A stretch of DNA of 64,000 nucleotides from DATBVX01 sp963724625 (GTDB taxonomy: Bacteria > Pseudomonadota > Gammaproteobacteria > Steroidobacterales > Steroidobacteraceae). Of this stretch, positions 25,327 through 35,020 are shown piece after piece (the first letter of the stretch is position 1; each line of letters starts with the position of its first letter). The notes beneath the pieces were generated by a model. The model was not told where the DNA came from, did no database searches, and worked only from the letters and a program-made list of their open reading frames with translations. The position numbers were made by a program, and so were the translations under genes. The stretch spans positions 124,001 through 188,000 of the forward strand of contig CAVRVO010000001.1 of assembly GCA_963724625.1 (NCBI GenBank). The letters are read 5' to 3'.

Positions 25327-26525
25327 TTGAAGCTTTCATCTGCGACGCAGTTCGAACCCCCTTCGGCCGTTACGGGGGCGCACTCTCCTCAGTGCGCACC
25401 GACGACCTGGCTGCGTTGCCGATCAAGGCGCTCATCAGCCGCAATCCAGGTGTCGACTGGAGCGCTGTGGACGATGTGATCTACGGCTGCGCGAACCAGG
25501 CCGGTGAAGACAACCGCAATGTTGCACGCATGGCAGCACTCCTTGCGGGTCTCCCGGTCGACGTGCCCGGAGCGACGATCAACCGGCTGTGCGGATCGGG
25601 TCTCGATGCGCTGGCCAGCGCCGCTCGCATGATTCGCGCGGGTGAGGCTGACCTCGTGATCGCGGGCGGCGTCGAGAGCATGTCGCGTGCGCCCTACGTC
25701 ATGTCAAAGAGCGAGAGCCCATTCGCGCGCGATGTGCAGATGTTCGACACCACGATCGGTTGGCGCTTCGTGAATGCAATGATGAAGAAGCAATACGGTG
25801 TCGACTCGATGCCGGAAACGGGCGAAAACGTTGCCGCCGAATTCAAAGTGTCGCGCGCGGACCAGGACGCCTTTGCGCTGCGCAGTCAGCAGCGAGCGTT
25901 GCGTGCGCAGGGCGCGGGGCTGTTCGCGGACGAAATTGTGCCGGTGACGTTGCCGGCGAAGAAGGGCGAGCCGATTGTCGTGAGTCGCGATGAGCACCCA
26001 CGTGAAACGACGCTCGAGGCGCTCGCAAAGCTTCCGACCCCATTTCGCGCGGGTGGCAGCGTCACCGCCGGCAACGCTTCAGGAGTCAACGACGGCGCCT
26101 GTGCGCTTCTGGTCGCGAACGAGCAGGCTGCGCGGCGCTTCAAGCTCGAACCCCGAGCGCGAATACTGGGCGCAGCGGTCGCGGGCGTCGAACCCCGCAT
26201 CATGGGCATCGGGCCGGTGCCCGCAACCCGCAAGCTGCTCGAGCGCATCGACCTGAACCTGGCACAGATGAACGTCATCGAGCTCAACGAAGCGTTCGCT
26301 GCGCAGTCGCTCGCGGTGCTGCGCCTGCTTGGGATTGCGGACGATGCCGAACACGTCAATCCGAACGGCGGCGCAATCGCCTTAGGTCACCCGCTCGGGG
26401 CGAGCGGCGCGCGACTCGCGACCACTGCGATGTACCAGCTACTGCGAACGCACAAGAGCTATGCGCTCTGCACCATGTGCATCGGCGTCGGGCAGGGCAT
26501 TGCGCTCGTGATCGAACGGATCTGA
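25323..26525 (+). CDS. paaJ: 3-oxoadipyl-CoA/3-oxo-5,6-dehydrosuberyl-CoA thiolase
   Basis: 400-residue type II thiolase that cleaves the two thiolytic steps of the pathway, giving acetyl-CoA and finally succinyl-CoA. The nucleophilic Cys90 is in NRLCGSGLDA, the catalytic His is in ALGHPLGASGARLATTAM, and the second Cys is in CTMCIGVGQGIALVIE. The N-terminus EAFICDAVRTPFGRYGGALS is that of the PcaF/PaaJ group. No other beta-ketoadipate gene is adjacent, so PaaJ is the better name. Confidence 0.94.
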   Translation: MIEAFICDAVRTPFGRYGGALSSVRTDDLAALPIKALISRNPGVDWSAVDDVIYGCANQAGEDNRNVARMAALLAGLPVDVPGATINRLCGSGLDALASAARMIRAGEADLVIAGGVESMSRAPYVMSKSESPFARDVQMFDTTIGWRFVNAMMKKQYGVDSMPETGENVAAEFKVSRADQDAFALRSQQRALRAQGAGLFADEIVPVTLPAKKGEPIVVSRDEHPRETTLEALAKLPTPFRAGGSVTAGNASGVNDGACALLVANEQAARRFKLEPRARILGAAVAGVEPRIMGIGPVPATRKLLERIDLNLAQMNVIELNEAFAAQSLAVLRLLGIADDAEHVNPNGGAIALGHPLGASGARLATTAMYQLLRTHKSYALCTMCIGVGQGIALVIERI

Positions 26526-26528
26526 GAA

Positions 26529-28595
26529 ATGGCCAGGCAGCTCGAGAGTTTTGTCCAGGGGCGCTGGCAAGCGAGTGAGCGCAATGCGGTGGCTCTTCGT
26601 GACGCGACGACGGGCGAAGTCATCGCGCAGGCTTCGGCCGACGGCCTCGATTTCGCTGGGACACTGGACTACGCGCGCCGCATCGGCGGACCGAACCTGC
26701 GGCGCCTGACATTTCACGAACGCGCCGCGGCCCTAAAGGCACTCGCGAAGTACCTGACCGATCGCAAGGAGGAGTTCTACGCGCTCTCCTATGCGACGGG
26801 CGCCACGCGCAGTGATTCCTGGGTCGATATTGATGGCGGGATCAGCACGCTGTTCGTGTATGCAAGCAAGGGCACGCGGGAGCTGCCCAATAGCCATGTC
26901 TACGTTGAGGGCGCGACCGAAGCCATTTCCAAAACTGGCACGTTCATGGGACAGCACATCTGTGTGTCCCTCGAAGGCGCAGCCGTTCACATCAACGCGT
27001 TCAACTTCCCCGTCTGGGGCATGCTCGAAAAGCTCGCTCCAGCTTTGCTCGCCGGCGTGCCAGCCATCGTCAAGCCGGCCACCTCGACCTCATACCTGAC
27101 CGAGCTGGTGTTCCGACGTATCGTGGAGTCGGGGCTGCTGCCAGAGGGCGCGGCGCAACTCATCTGCGGAAGCGTCGGCGATCTCTTCGACCATCTCGAA
27201 AGCCAGGATGTCGTTTCCTTCACGGGCTCGGCTTCGACGGCTCGCTCGCTGCGCCAGCATCACGCGGTTATCGATCACTCGGTGCGCTTTGTTGCCGAAA
27301 CCGATTCGATCAATTCCTCGCTCCTCGGCCCGGATGTCTCGCCGAGCGCGCCTGAGTTCGATCTTTTCGTGCGCGAAGTCGTGCGCGAGATGACGGCGAA
27401 GGCCGGTCAGAAGTGCACCGCGATTCGCAAGGCGATCGTGCCGGCGGCGAGAGCGGGCGAGGTGGTCTCCGCGTTGCAGGGTGCATTGTCGAAGATCGTG
27501 GTTGGTGATCCGCGTCTCGAAAGCGTGCGCATGGGGCCCCTTGCGAGCCTGGGGCAAAAGCGCGAGGTCCTGGAGCAGGTGCGCAAGCTCCGCAGTGATG
27601 CCGAGCTGGTTGCAGGCGATGTCGATCGATTTGAGCCAGCAGGCGCGGATCGTGAACGCGGAGCCTTCGTGCCTCCGCTGTTGCTGTTGTGTTCGAATCC
27701 CGCGAGTGCGCGAGCGATTCATTCAATCGAAGCATTCGGCCCGGTATGCACGGTGATGCCCTACCGTGATGTCGACGAAGCCATCGCATTGGCGCGACGC
27801 GGAGATGGAAGTCTCGCAGGATCTGTGTTCACTGCCGATGACACAGTAGCGGCGCGATTGGTGCTCGGCCTCGCGCCCTACCATGGCCGCGTACTCGTGG
27901 TGAACCGACACTGCGCCAAGGAATCTACGGGCCACGGATCGCCGCTACCGCACCTGGTGCATGGAGGACCGGGTCGAGCCGGTGGCGGAGAGGAGATGGG
28001 CGGCATTCGCGGCGTGCTGCACTACATGCAGCGCACGGCCGTGCAGGGGACACCGGACGTTATCGGTGCGGTCACCGGGCGTTGGATCCGGGGCGGGACG
28101 CAGCGTGATCCGGGTGTCCACCCATTTCGCAAGCCATTCGGATCACTCGCGATCGGCGACACATTCAACTCGGCCGAACGGGAAGTCACGACCGAGGACA
28201 TCGAGCGCTTCGCGGAGCTTTCGGGCGATCACTTCTATGCGCACATGGACGAGCGCGCGGCGGCGCGCAATCCGCTCTTCGGCGGACGCGTCGCGCATGG
28301 CTATTTCCTGGTTTCGGCGGCCGCCGGGTTGTTCGTCGAGCCTGCCTACGGTCCTGTGCTTGCCAACTACGGGATTGACGGGTTGCGATTCACCAAGCCC
28401 GTGAAGCCCGGCGACCTCATCAAGGTGCGCCTCACCTGCAAGGAAAAGAACCTGCGCATCGGCCAGGGTTATGGGGAAGTGCGCTGGGACACGGAGATCA
28501 CCAATCAACGCGGCGAAACCGTGGCCAACTACGACGTCCTCACTATGGTGAGTGAGCTCGACATTCCGGATTCGGCCCCGTCCAAGCCGACATGA
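26529..28595 (+). CDS. paaZ: PaaZ, bifunctional oxepin-CoA hydrolase / aldehyde dehydrogenase
   Basis: 688 residues with two domains, as in the complete enzyme. Residues 1-520 are an aldehyde dehydrogenase with the active-site Cys in [20 protein letters not shown] and the Glu region [16 protein letters not shown]. Residues about 540-680 are a MaoC-type (R)-hydratase with [20 protein letters not shown] and [20 protein letters not shown]. The hydratase opens the oxepin ring and the dehydrogenase oxidises the aldehyde. Starts 3 bases after paaJ and overlaps the next gene by four. Confidence 0.95.
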   Translation: MARQLESFVQGRWQASERNAVALRDATTGEVIAQASADGLDFAGTLDYARRIGGPNLRRLTFHERAAALKALAKYLTDRKEEFYALSYATGATRSDSWVDIDGGISTLFVYASKGTRELPNSHVYVEGATEAISKTGTFMGQHICVSLEGAAVHINAFNFPVWGMLEKLAPALLAGVPAIVKPATSTSYLTELVFRRIVESGLLPEGAAQLICGSVGDLFDHLESQDVVSFTGSASTARSLRQHHAVIDHSVRFVAETDSINSSLLGPDVSPSAPEFDLFVREVVREMTAKAGQKCTAIRKAIVPAARAGEVVSALQGALSKIVVGDPRLESVRMGPLASLGQKREVLEQVRKLRSDAELVAGDVDRFEPAGADRERGAFVPPLLLLCSNPASARAIHSIEAFGPVCTVMPYRDVDEAIALARRGDGSLAGSVFTADDTVAARLVLGLAPYHGRVLVVNRHCAKESTGHGSPLPHLVHGGPGRAGGGEEMGGIRGVLHYMQRTAVQGTPDVIGAVTGRWIRGGTQRDPGVHPFRKPFGSLAIGDTFNSAEREVTTEDIERFAELSGDHFYAHMDERAAARNPLFGGRVAHGYFLVSAAAGLFVEPAYGPVLANYGIDGLRFTKPVKPGDLIKVRLTCKEKNLRIGQGYGEVRWDTEITNQRGETVANYDVLTMVSELDIPDSAPSKPT

Positions 28596-29398
28596 CATCG
28601 ATCGACCTGGCACGCTACCGGCGTGAGTTCACGAGCCTCGAGTTCTCCGAGCCGGGAGCTGGTGTGCTTGAGATCGTTCTCAGCAAGGGCCCGATCAATG
28701 CGGCCGACGCCAACATGCATCGCGATCTGGCACTCGTGTGGCGCGCGATCGACATCGACGCGCAGGTGCGCGTCGCACTGGTGCGCGGCGCGGGCGAGCA
28801 TTTCTCGGCGGGCGGAGATTTCGAGTTGATCGAGGAAATGATCGCGGACGATACGGCCCTGGTGCGCGTATGGAAGGAAGCGAGCGATCTCGTCTACAGC
28901 CTGATCAATTGCTCGAAACCTGTGGTGTCCGCGATTCGAGGTGCTGCGGTGGGTGCGGGCCTCGCCGTCGCGCTCCTCGCGGATGTCTCAGTTGCCGGGC
29001 GCACGGCGAAGATTCTCGACGGGCACACGCGGCTCGGCGTCGCCGCGGGCGATCACTCGGTGATCATCTGGCCGCTGCTCTGCGGACTCGCCAAGGCACG
29101 TTACTACCTGTTAACCAATACGCCGCTGAGCGGGGAAGAGGCGGAACGCATTGGCCTCGTGTCCCTGTGCGTTGAAGACGCAAATGTCTACACGACGGCA
29201 CTCGAGACTGCCAACGCGCTCGCAACCGGCAGTCAGACCGCCGTGCGCTGGACCAAGCACGCGCTCAACAACTGGTTGCGTATGGCCGGGCCGAGCTTCG
29301 ATGCCTCGCTCGCGCTGGAATTCCTTGGCATGCGTCTCGGTGACGTGCGTGAAGGGCTCGACGCCGTGAAGGCGAAACGCAAGCCGCGTTTCGAATAG
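28592..29398 (+). CDS. enoyl-CoA hydratase/isomerase, possible PaaF-like
   Basis: 268-residue crotonase-family protein. [20 protein letters not shown] and [17 protein letters not shown] form the oxyanion-hole part, and [20 protein letters not shown] the core. The position where hydratases carry catalytic Glu reads [18 protein letters not shown], with Asp-His, so hydration or isomerisation cannot be decided. It closes the tight paa run and could supply the missing 2,3-dehydroadipyl-CoA hydratase step, but it is only distantly like E. coli PaaF. Confidence 0.82.
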   Translation: MTSIDLARYRREFTSLEFSEPGAGVLEIVLSKGPINAADANMHRDLALVWRAIDIDAQVRVALVRGAGEHFSAGGDFELIEEMIADDTALVRVWKEASDLVYSLINCSKPVVSAIRGAAVGAGLAVALLADVSVAGRTAKILDGHTRLGVAAGDHSVIIWPLLCGLAKARYYLLTNTPLSGEEAERIGLVSLCVEDANVYTTALETANALATGSQTAVRWTKHALNNWLRMAGPSFDASLALEFLGMRLGDVREGLDAVKAKRKPRFE

Positions 29399-29405
29399 CT
29401 GCAGA

Positions 29406-30897
29406 TTGGTCGCTCGCTCGCTGACGGTAGAACTCGAGCACGTCGACCTCGATCGCGGCGGCCGGCGCATTCTTCGTGATATCAGCTGGCGCATTCGCCC
29501 CGGCCAACGCTGGGCGCTCCTGGGCCCGAATGGCGCCGGTAAAACCCAGCTCCTCAAGCTGATTGCGGGCGATGTCTGGCCGACACCGACCCGCCGTGGC
29601 CGACGCAGCTATGTGGTAGACAAAGAGCGCCAGGACGAGCCGCTCGGCGCCAAGGAACTGATTGCCTACGTCGGCGCCGAGCGCCAGGACAAGTACGAAC
29701 GCTACGGGTGGGATTTGCCGGTTCTCGATCTGGTTGGCACCGGCATCCATCGCACCGACATCGTGCTGGACCCGCTCAGCACGCGGCAGCGTCGTGAGGC
29801 TCGGCGGCTTCTCAAGCGCTTCGGCCTCCAATCCTTCGCGCGACGCAAGGTCTTGACGCTTTCCTATGGCGAGCGTCGGCTGGCGCTCATCGCGCGCGCT
29901 CTGGCGGCAAAGCCGCGCTTGCTGCTGCTGGATGAAGTATTCAACGGCCTGGATCACGATCGGCGCCGACTGCTGATGCGCTATCTCGAGTTGAGCCAGC
30001 GATCAACGATGCCGTGGGCGTTGGCAGCGCACCGACGCGAGGATCTACCCCGGTCAGTCACGCACGTGCTGATGCTCGATCGCGGTCGGATCGCGTACGC
30101 CGGGTCACGAGCTCGCGCGCCACTTGCCGCGCTGATTTCGGAGCCCGCTTTGGAGGTGCCCTCATCGCGGCGTTCTGTCGCACCAGCCAGCAAGCGGCAT
30201 TCGATTCCGTTGCTTTCGATCCGCAATGCCGATGTCTTCGTGGAGCACCAGCCGGTGCTGGCGGGCATCTCGTGGCAAATTGCGAGGGGCGAGCATTGGG
30301 CAATTCTCGGCCGCAACGGCGCGGGAAAGTCGACGCTCCTCAAGCTTCTCTACGGCGATCTGTCACCGGCATTGGGCGGGACGATCGAACGTCGCGGCCA
30401 TCCGCCCGGAACACCCCTGGAGCCGTTTCGCAAGAAGGTCGGATTGCTTTCTCCCGAGCTTCAAAGCGCACACGCACGTGACGACGTGACGGTCGAAGAA
30501 GTCGTCATCTCGGGCCGTCATGCCAGCATCGGCCTCAATGAAAGGCCGACGACTCGCTGAGCGCCGTGCCGCAAGGCGGTGGTTACGCTTTTTCGCTCTG
30601 GAAAAGCTCGCCGAGCGACGGCCACGCGAAATCTCCTACGGCCAGATGCGACGCGTGCTGCTGGCGCGTGCCATGATCAATGCACCGCGATTGCTGCTTC
30701 TCGATGAACCGTGCACCGGTCTGGACGCAGCGTCGCGCAAGCAGGTGCGCGCCCATCTGCAGCGCCTGGCGGACTCCGGTGTGCAGCTAGTGATGGGAAC
30801 TCACCACCGCAGTGACCTGGTGCCCGCCATCAATCGGGTGTTGTGGCTGGAGAAGGGAAGAATAAAAGGAGTGACGACCGCGCCGCGATCGCGCTGA
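29406..30897 (+). pseudogene. ModF-like double ABC ATPase, frameshifted
   Basis: Two ABC ATPase halves of the ModF/PhrA type. Half 1 has Walker A LLGPNGAGKTQLLKLIAG, signature LSYGERRLALIARAL and Walker B LLLLDEVFNGL. Half 2 has Walker A ILGRNGAGKSTLLKLLYG and, after a frame change, ISYGQMRRVLLARAM and LLLLDEPCTGLDAAS. The break is at an AAA run (30541-30543): removing one A joins ISGRHASIGLNE to RRLAERRAARRWLRFFAL. The start is TTG 29406. ModF-like proteins are soluble ATPases near molybdate genes, but none are here. The frame break may be real or a base-call error. Confidence 0.78.
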
Positions 30898-30907
30898 GTC
30901 GAGCAGT

Positions 30908-31828
30908 TCAAGCGCGCTGCGGAAGCTCGATTCTGGTTTCGAAAACGATCACAGCGTTGCCAGCAACGCGCACGCTGTAGGCTTCGCCGCCGTACTCCTG
31001 CACTTCGACCCGCACTTCGCCGGGCCGCCCCAGGGCCCGGCCTTGCTGTCCACGAAAGCGCGCGATGCCATCGTGCGACGCCAGCAAGTGATGGCGAACC
31101 AGGAAAGCGCCCAGCATGCCGTGCGCATTGCCGCTCACCGCATCTTCCGGCACGCCGATCGCCGGGCAGAACATGCGCGCCTCGGTAGTCCTCTCGCGCT
31201 CATCGCCACTCAGCGCGAATACGAAATAGCCCTCGGCGCCCAGGTGCGGGGTGAGACGTGCCAGCGTCTCGAGATTCGGATGCAGCTGACCCAGGGACAG
31301 CGGGCTGCGAAGTGCCAGCATCATGCGCGTGCTGCCAGTCGCACAGATTTCCGCCGGACAGCGCGGATCGAGATCGCCATGACTCACGCCCAGCGCGTCG
31401 AGGACCGCATCGAGCTCTGCCGGCAGCATCTCGCGCGCGCTGCGGGGCGCCGACAGCCGCATGCCCACTTCAGTGGCTCCGTCCACGGATTGAAGATCGA
31501 TCGTGACGATCCCGGTACCGGACAGTTGACGCAGAGGACCTCCCGGCTGCATCCCGAGACTGCTGCGTACAAAGTGGGCGGCGACGGTCGCATGCCCGAC
31601 GAAAGGCACTTCGCACTTCGAGGTGAAGAACCTCATCCGCAGGTCGTGATCTTCGCCAGACGGCTGCGAAATGAATGCGGTATCGCCGCGCCCCAGCTCG
31701 CGCGCGAGCTTCTGCATCTCGTCATCACTGAGATCGTCCGCATCCAGCACCACGCCAGCGGGATTGCCGCTGAACAATGTGCGTGTGAATGCATCGACCT
31801 GGAATGCCCTGTAGCTGCGTGTTGACAT
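30908..31828 (-). CDS. PhzF family isomerase-like protein
   Basis: 306 residues with the two-lobed diaminopimelate-epimerase-like fold of the PhzF family: FQVDAFTRTLFSGNPAGVVL at the N-terminus, RFFTSKCEVPFVGHATVAAH and, in the second lobe, FCPAIGVPEDAVSGNAHGML. In PhzF the catalytic acid is a Glu in a SET-type motif; here the equivalent position reads GRGDTAFI, an Asp. That may alter or abolish the known isomerisation. Most family members have no known substrate. It is convergent with the ModF-like gene. Confidence 0.88.
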   Translation of the reverse strand: MSTRSYRAFQVDAFTRTLFSGNPAGVVLDADDLSDDEMQKLARELGRGDTAFISQPSGEDHDLRMRFFTSKCEVPFVGHATVAAHFVRSSLGMQPGGPLRQLSGTGIVTIDLQSVDGATEVGMRLSAPRSAREMLPAELDAVLDALGVSHGDLDPRCPAEICATGSTRMMLALRSPLSLGQLHPNLETLARLTPHLGAEGYFVFALSGDERERTTEARMFCPAIGVPEDAVSGNAHGMLGAFLVRHHLLASHDGIARFRGQQGRALGRPGEVRVEVQEYGGEAYSVRVAGNAVIVFETRIELPQRA

Positions 31829-31958
31829 GTTCTAGCCCGTGGCGTGCGGAGCTTAACCGCATCCCCGCCGTGGCGAAACGGTTCGGTGGCACACGTCTCG
31901 AAAATGGTCGGACCGAAGTGGCTTGCCGGCGCGGGCAACTCGCGTAGAATCCGCAGCC

Positions 31959-32062
31959 GACCTCGGGGTGGTCTGAACGGACCTGAGATGCTGACAGCCT
32001 GAAGGGCACATCAGCGAACCCGTTGAACCTGATCCGGTTAGTACCGGCGTAGGGAGCGGGTT
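31959..32062 (+). ncRNA. TPP riboswitch (THI element)
   Basis: All conserved THI-element blocks are present in order: CTCGGGGTGG (31962-31971), CTGAGATG (31983-31990), ACCCGTTGAACCTGATC (32018-32034) and GCGTAGGGAG (32047-32056). A GGTC...GACC helix stands for P3, and an extra CTGA...TCAG arm for P3a. The element ends at the TonB receptor gene. The AGGGAG near the 3' end doubles as the likely ribosome site for the TTG start at 32063, so the switch probably controls translation when thiamine pyrophosphate is bound. Confidence 0.95.
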
Positions 32063-34168
32063 TTGAACGTATCCAGATTCTTCTCACGACTCGGCATTGG
32101 TGCCGCTCTCAGCATCGTCCTGACATGCGCGGCGCCGCTCGTGGATGCGCAATCCCGGGCAGCGGAACCACTGGGCGAAATCACCGTCACCGCCACGATG
32201 CGCGAGTCGGCACTGATCGATGTGCCGGCGAGTGTTTCTGTGCTGGACCGCCAGGTCCTCGCGGATGCGGGCGAGCAGCACTTCCAGGATGTGCTGGGAC
32301 TGGTGCCGAACCTGAACTGGGCGGCGGGCAGTTCCCGGCCGCGCTACTTTCAGCTCCGGGGCGTCGGCGATCTCGAGCAGTACCAGGGCGCACCGAACCC
32401 CTCGATCGGCTTCCTGGTCGATGACATCGACTTCAGCGGCGTTGGCATGGTGGCAACGCTGTTCGATATCGACCAGATCGAAGTGCTACGCGGTCCGCAA
32501 GGGACGCGCTATGGCGCCAATGCACTCGGCGGGGTGATCAAGGTAAAGACGCGTGAGCCGCAGCGCAGCTTCGATGCCGCCACGGAAGTCTCGATGGGCC
32601 AGGATGATGAGTGGAGTATCGGTGGGGTCATCGGCGGCGCGATTGCAGGTACTGATACTGGCGCCTATCGGGTGGGAGTGCAGCAGTACGAGAGTGATGG
32701 ATTCCGTCGCAACGTGTTCCTCCATCGCGATGATACGAATGGCCGTAACGAGTTGACTGCCCGTGCGCGGGTGCGCTTCGAGCCGGCGGAGCGCTGGCAG
32801 ATCGACCTGAGCGCACTCATGATCGATCTCGACAATGGCTATGACGCTTTCGCAATCGACAACTCGCGCATAACACAATCGAACCGTCCCGGGAGCGATT
32901 CACAGCGCTCGCTCGGCAGCTCACTCGACCTGCGCTATCACGCCGATGCTTTCGATGTCGTGAGCATCACGGGGTACGCCGATTCCGATATCGACTACGG
33001 GTTCGATGGCGACTGGGGGAACGACGCGTTCTGGGGTGTGCCGTATGATTTCACCACCCGCATTCAACGCGATCGGCGCACTTTTACTCAGGACCTGAGG
33101 CTCGAATCGCCGGCGGCCGATGCCGACCGCCCGTTTGCATGGATCGCGGGCGTCTATGTGCGCGAGCTGGATGAAAGCAACGACCAGCTCGACCAAGGCA
33201 TCTATCTGACCGATGTGACGTTCAGCCCGCTCAATAGTGATTTCCGTTCGACGAACTATGCGCTCTATGGCCAGGTCGATTGGACGCTATCTTCAGCGCT
33301 GGAGCTATCGCTCGGTCTGCGGGCGGAAGGGCGCGACGCGCGCTACGAGGATACGAACGGCGAGCGTTTCGACCCAACCGATGAAATGCTCGGTGGACAC
33401 CTGAGTGTCACTTATGCGTTCGCCGACGCCATGCGCTGGTACGCAAGCCTGTCTCGCGGCTACAACTCGGGCGGATTCAATATCGGTCTCGCGGTTACGC
33501 CCGATCGGCGGCAATACGATCCCGAGTACCTGTGGAATCTCGAGACCGGCCTGAAGGCGGTCCTGGCAGACGGGCGACTCGATACCGCGCTGACACTCTT
33601 CTATATGCAGCGTCGCAACGAGCAGGTGAGCAGCTCATTCCAGCTCGATCCGACCGACCCGCTCACTTTCGTGTTCTACACGGACAATGCCGCGCAGGGT
33701 CGCAACTACGGGCTCGAGGCAAGCGCACGCTGGCAGGCTGCCGATACGCTTTGGGTCGAGGCCTCGCTGGGGCTGCTCCGCGCCTACTATCTCGATTACA
33801 TGTTCGGCGATCGGAATCTCGATGGCCGCGAACAGACCAATGCGCCGTCATACCAGTACTCGGTCGGGCTCACGTGGCGGCATCCCCTCGGCTGGATGGC
33901 GCGGCTGGGCATCATGGGGCGTGATGCGTACTACTACAGCGCGAGTAACGACGAGCGCGCACGCGTCGCGACACTCGTCAACCTCAAGGCGGGGTACGAG
34001 GCCGAGCGCTGGTCGTTATACCTCTGGGGACAGAATGTCTTCGACGAGGATTACAGCCAGCTCGGGTTCTTTTTTGGCGATGAGCCGCCCGACTTCACGC
34101 CCAAGCGCTACACGCAAGCCGGCGATCCGCGCCAGCTCGGCATCACTGCAACCTGGCATTTCCGCTAA
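32063..34168 (+). CDS. TonB-dependent outer-membrane receptor, probable thiamine uptake
   Basis: 701 residues from TTG 32063. A signal peptide ends near LVDAQ, then a TonB-box-like LGEITVTATMRE and the plug domain (VPASVSVLDRQVLADAGEQH, FDIDQIEVLRGPQGTRYGAN). The rest is a 22-strand beta-barrel, ending in the terminal strand LGITATWHFR with Phe near the end. It takes up a scarce compound across the outer membrane. The TPP riboswitch in its leader and the thiamine genes behind it make thiamine or a relative the likely ligand. Confidence 0.93.
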   Translation: MNVSRFFSRLGIGAALSIVLTCAAPLVDAQSRAAEPLGEITVTATMRESALIDVPASVSVLDRQVLADAGEQHFQDVLGLVPNLNWAAGSSRPRYFQLRGVGDLEQYQGAPNPSIGFLVDDIDFSGVGMVATLFDIDQIEVLRGPQGTRYGANALGGVIKVKTREPQRSFDAATEVSMGQDDEWSIGGVIGGAIAGTDTGAYRVGVQQYESDGFRRNVFLHRDDTNGRNELTARARVRFEPAERWQIDLSALMIDLDNGYDAFAIDNSRITQSNRPGSDSQRSLGSSLDLRYHADAFDVVSITGYADSDIDYGFDGDWGNDAFWGVPYDFTTRIQRDRRTFTQDLRLESPAADADRPFAWIAGVYVRELDESNDQLDQGIYLTDVTFSPLNSDFRSTNYALYGQVDWTLSSALELSLGLRAEGRDARYEDTNGERFDPTDEMLGGHLSVTYAFADAMRWYASLSRGYNSGGFNIGLAVTPDRRQYDPEYLWNLETGLKAVLADGRLDTALTLFYMQRRNEQVSSSFQLDPTDPLTFVFYTDNAAQGRNYGLEASARWQAADTLWVEASLGLLRAYYLDYMFGDRNLDGREQTNAPSYQYSVGLTWRHPLGWMARLGIMGRDAYYYSASNDERARVATLVNLKAGYEAERWSLYLWGQNVFDEDYSQLGFFFGDEPPDFTPKRYTQAGDPRQLGITATWHFR

Positions 34169-34179
34169 AGGAGAGTGCG

Positions 34180-34428
34180 ATGGACATCGCCGTCGAGATT
34201 TCGCTGTATCCGCTCGATGCGGACTACATTCCGCCAATCCAGGATTTCATCGATCGCCTCAATACCCACGAGGGTCTCAAGATCGTCACCAACAGCATGA
34301 GCACGCAGGTGTTCGGTGAGTACTCACGCGTGATGCAAGCCCTCAACACGGAACTGCGCGGTACTTTCGAAACCAGAGAAAAGGCCGTCTTCGCCTTGAA
34401 AGTGCTCGGGCCGCTGGCGGCTGCGTAG
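34180..34428 (+). CDS. MTH1187/YkoF family thiamine-binding protein
   Basis: 82 residues of the small thiamine-binding family (PF01910 type). It fits the pattern VEISLYPLDADYIPPIQDFI, then LKIVTNSMSTQVFGEYSRVM and TREKAVFALKVLGP. No signal peptide, so it acts in the cytoplasm or as a subunit beside a transporter. It lies 11 bases after the TonB receptor and 4 bases before the PnuC-type gene, inside the TPP-regulated transcript. Confidence 0.88.
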   Translation: MDIAVEISLYPLDADYIPPIQDFIDRLNTHEGLKIVTNSMSTQVFGEYSRVMQALNTELRGTFETREKAVFALKVLGPLAAA

Positions 34429-34432
34429 AGTC

Positions 34433-35020
34433 ATGCAAGGATTGCTCGGCGAATTGCAGGCGTGGTCGCCCGTCGAGCTGGTCGCGGCGGTACTCGCGCT
34501 TCTCTACCTGGTGCTCGCAGCTCGCCAGAATCCCTGGTGCTGGCCCTGCGCCTTGGTGAGCACCGCGATCTACCTGCTGCTCTTCTTCGAGCGTGGGCTT
34601 TATCAGCAAGCTTTCCTGCAGGTGTTCTATATCGGCATGGCGATTTACGGTTGGTGGCACTGGCGAGGCGCCGCTGCGGGAGCCGGATCGCTTGCGGTCT
34701 CGCGATGGAAACCTGCGCAGCATGCATCGGCCGCCGTCGCGGTGCTGGCACTGACACTCCTGACCGGATGGCTCGAAGCACGATTCACGCCCGCGCGCTT
34801 TCCGTACCTCGATGCATTCACCACCTGGGGAAGCGTGGTGACTACCTGGATGGTCGCACGCAAGGTGCTCGAGAACTGGCTCTACTGGCTGGTGGTGGAT
34901 GCGGTGATGGTTTATCTATCGTACGTCGCTGGACTACCCGCGACGGCGCTCCTGTTTGTGATCTACCTCGGCATCGTGATTGCCGGATTCATCTCGTGGC
35001 GGCGCACTCTTCCGGCCTGA
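34433..35020 (+). CDS. PnuC/PnuT family inner-membrane transporter
   Basis: 195 residues with about seven membrane segments. PnuC-family markers are WCWPCALVSTAIYLLLFFER, FLQVFYIGMAIYGWWHWR and LENWLYWLVVDAVMVYLSYV. PnuC carries nicotinamide riboside; members under TPP riboswitches are called PnuT and carry thiamine. Riboswitch context therefore supports thiamine here. The kinase that follows would trap the vitamin by phosphorylation. Confidence 0.9.
   Translation: MQGLLGELQAWSPVELVAAVLALLYLVLAARQNPWCWPCALVSTAIYLLLFFERGLYQQAFLQVFYIGMAIYGWWHWRGAAAGAGSLAVSRWKPAQHASAAVAVLALTLLTGWLEARFTPARFPYLDAFTTWGSVVTTWMVARKVLENWLYWLVVDAVMVYLSYVAGLPATALLFVIYLGIVIAGFISWRRTLPA

Noticed and set aside
27675..27700. 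Possible tRNA T-arm (GTTCGAATCC) on the + strand
   Set aside because: It lies within the paaZ coding sequence, and no acceptor or anticodon arms can be folded around it.
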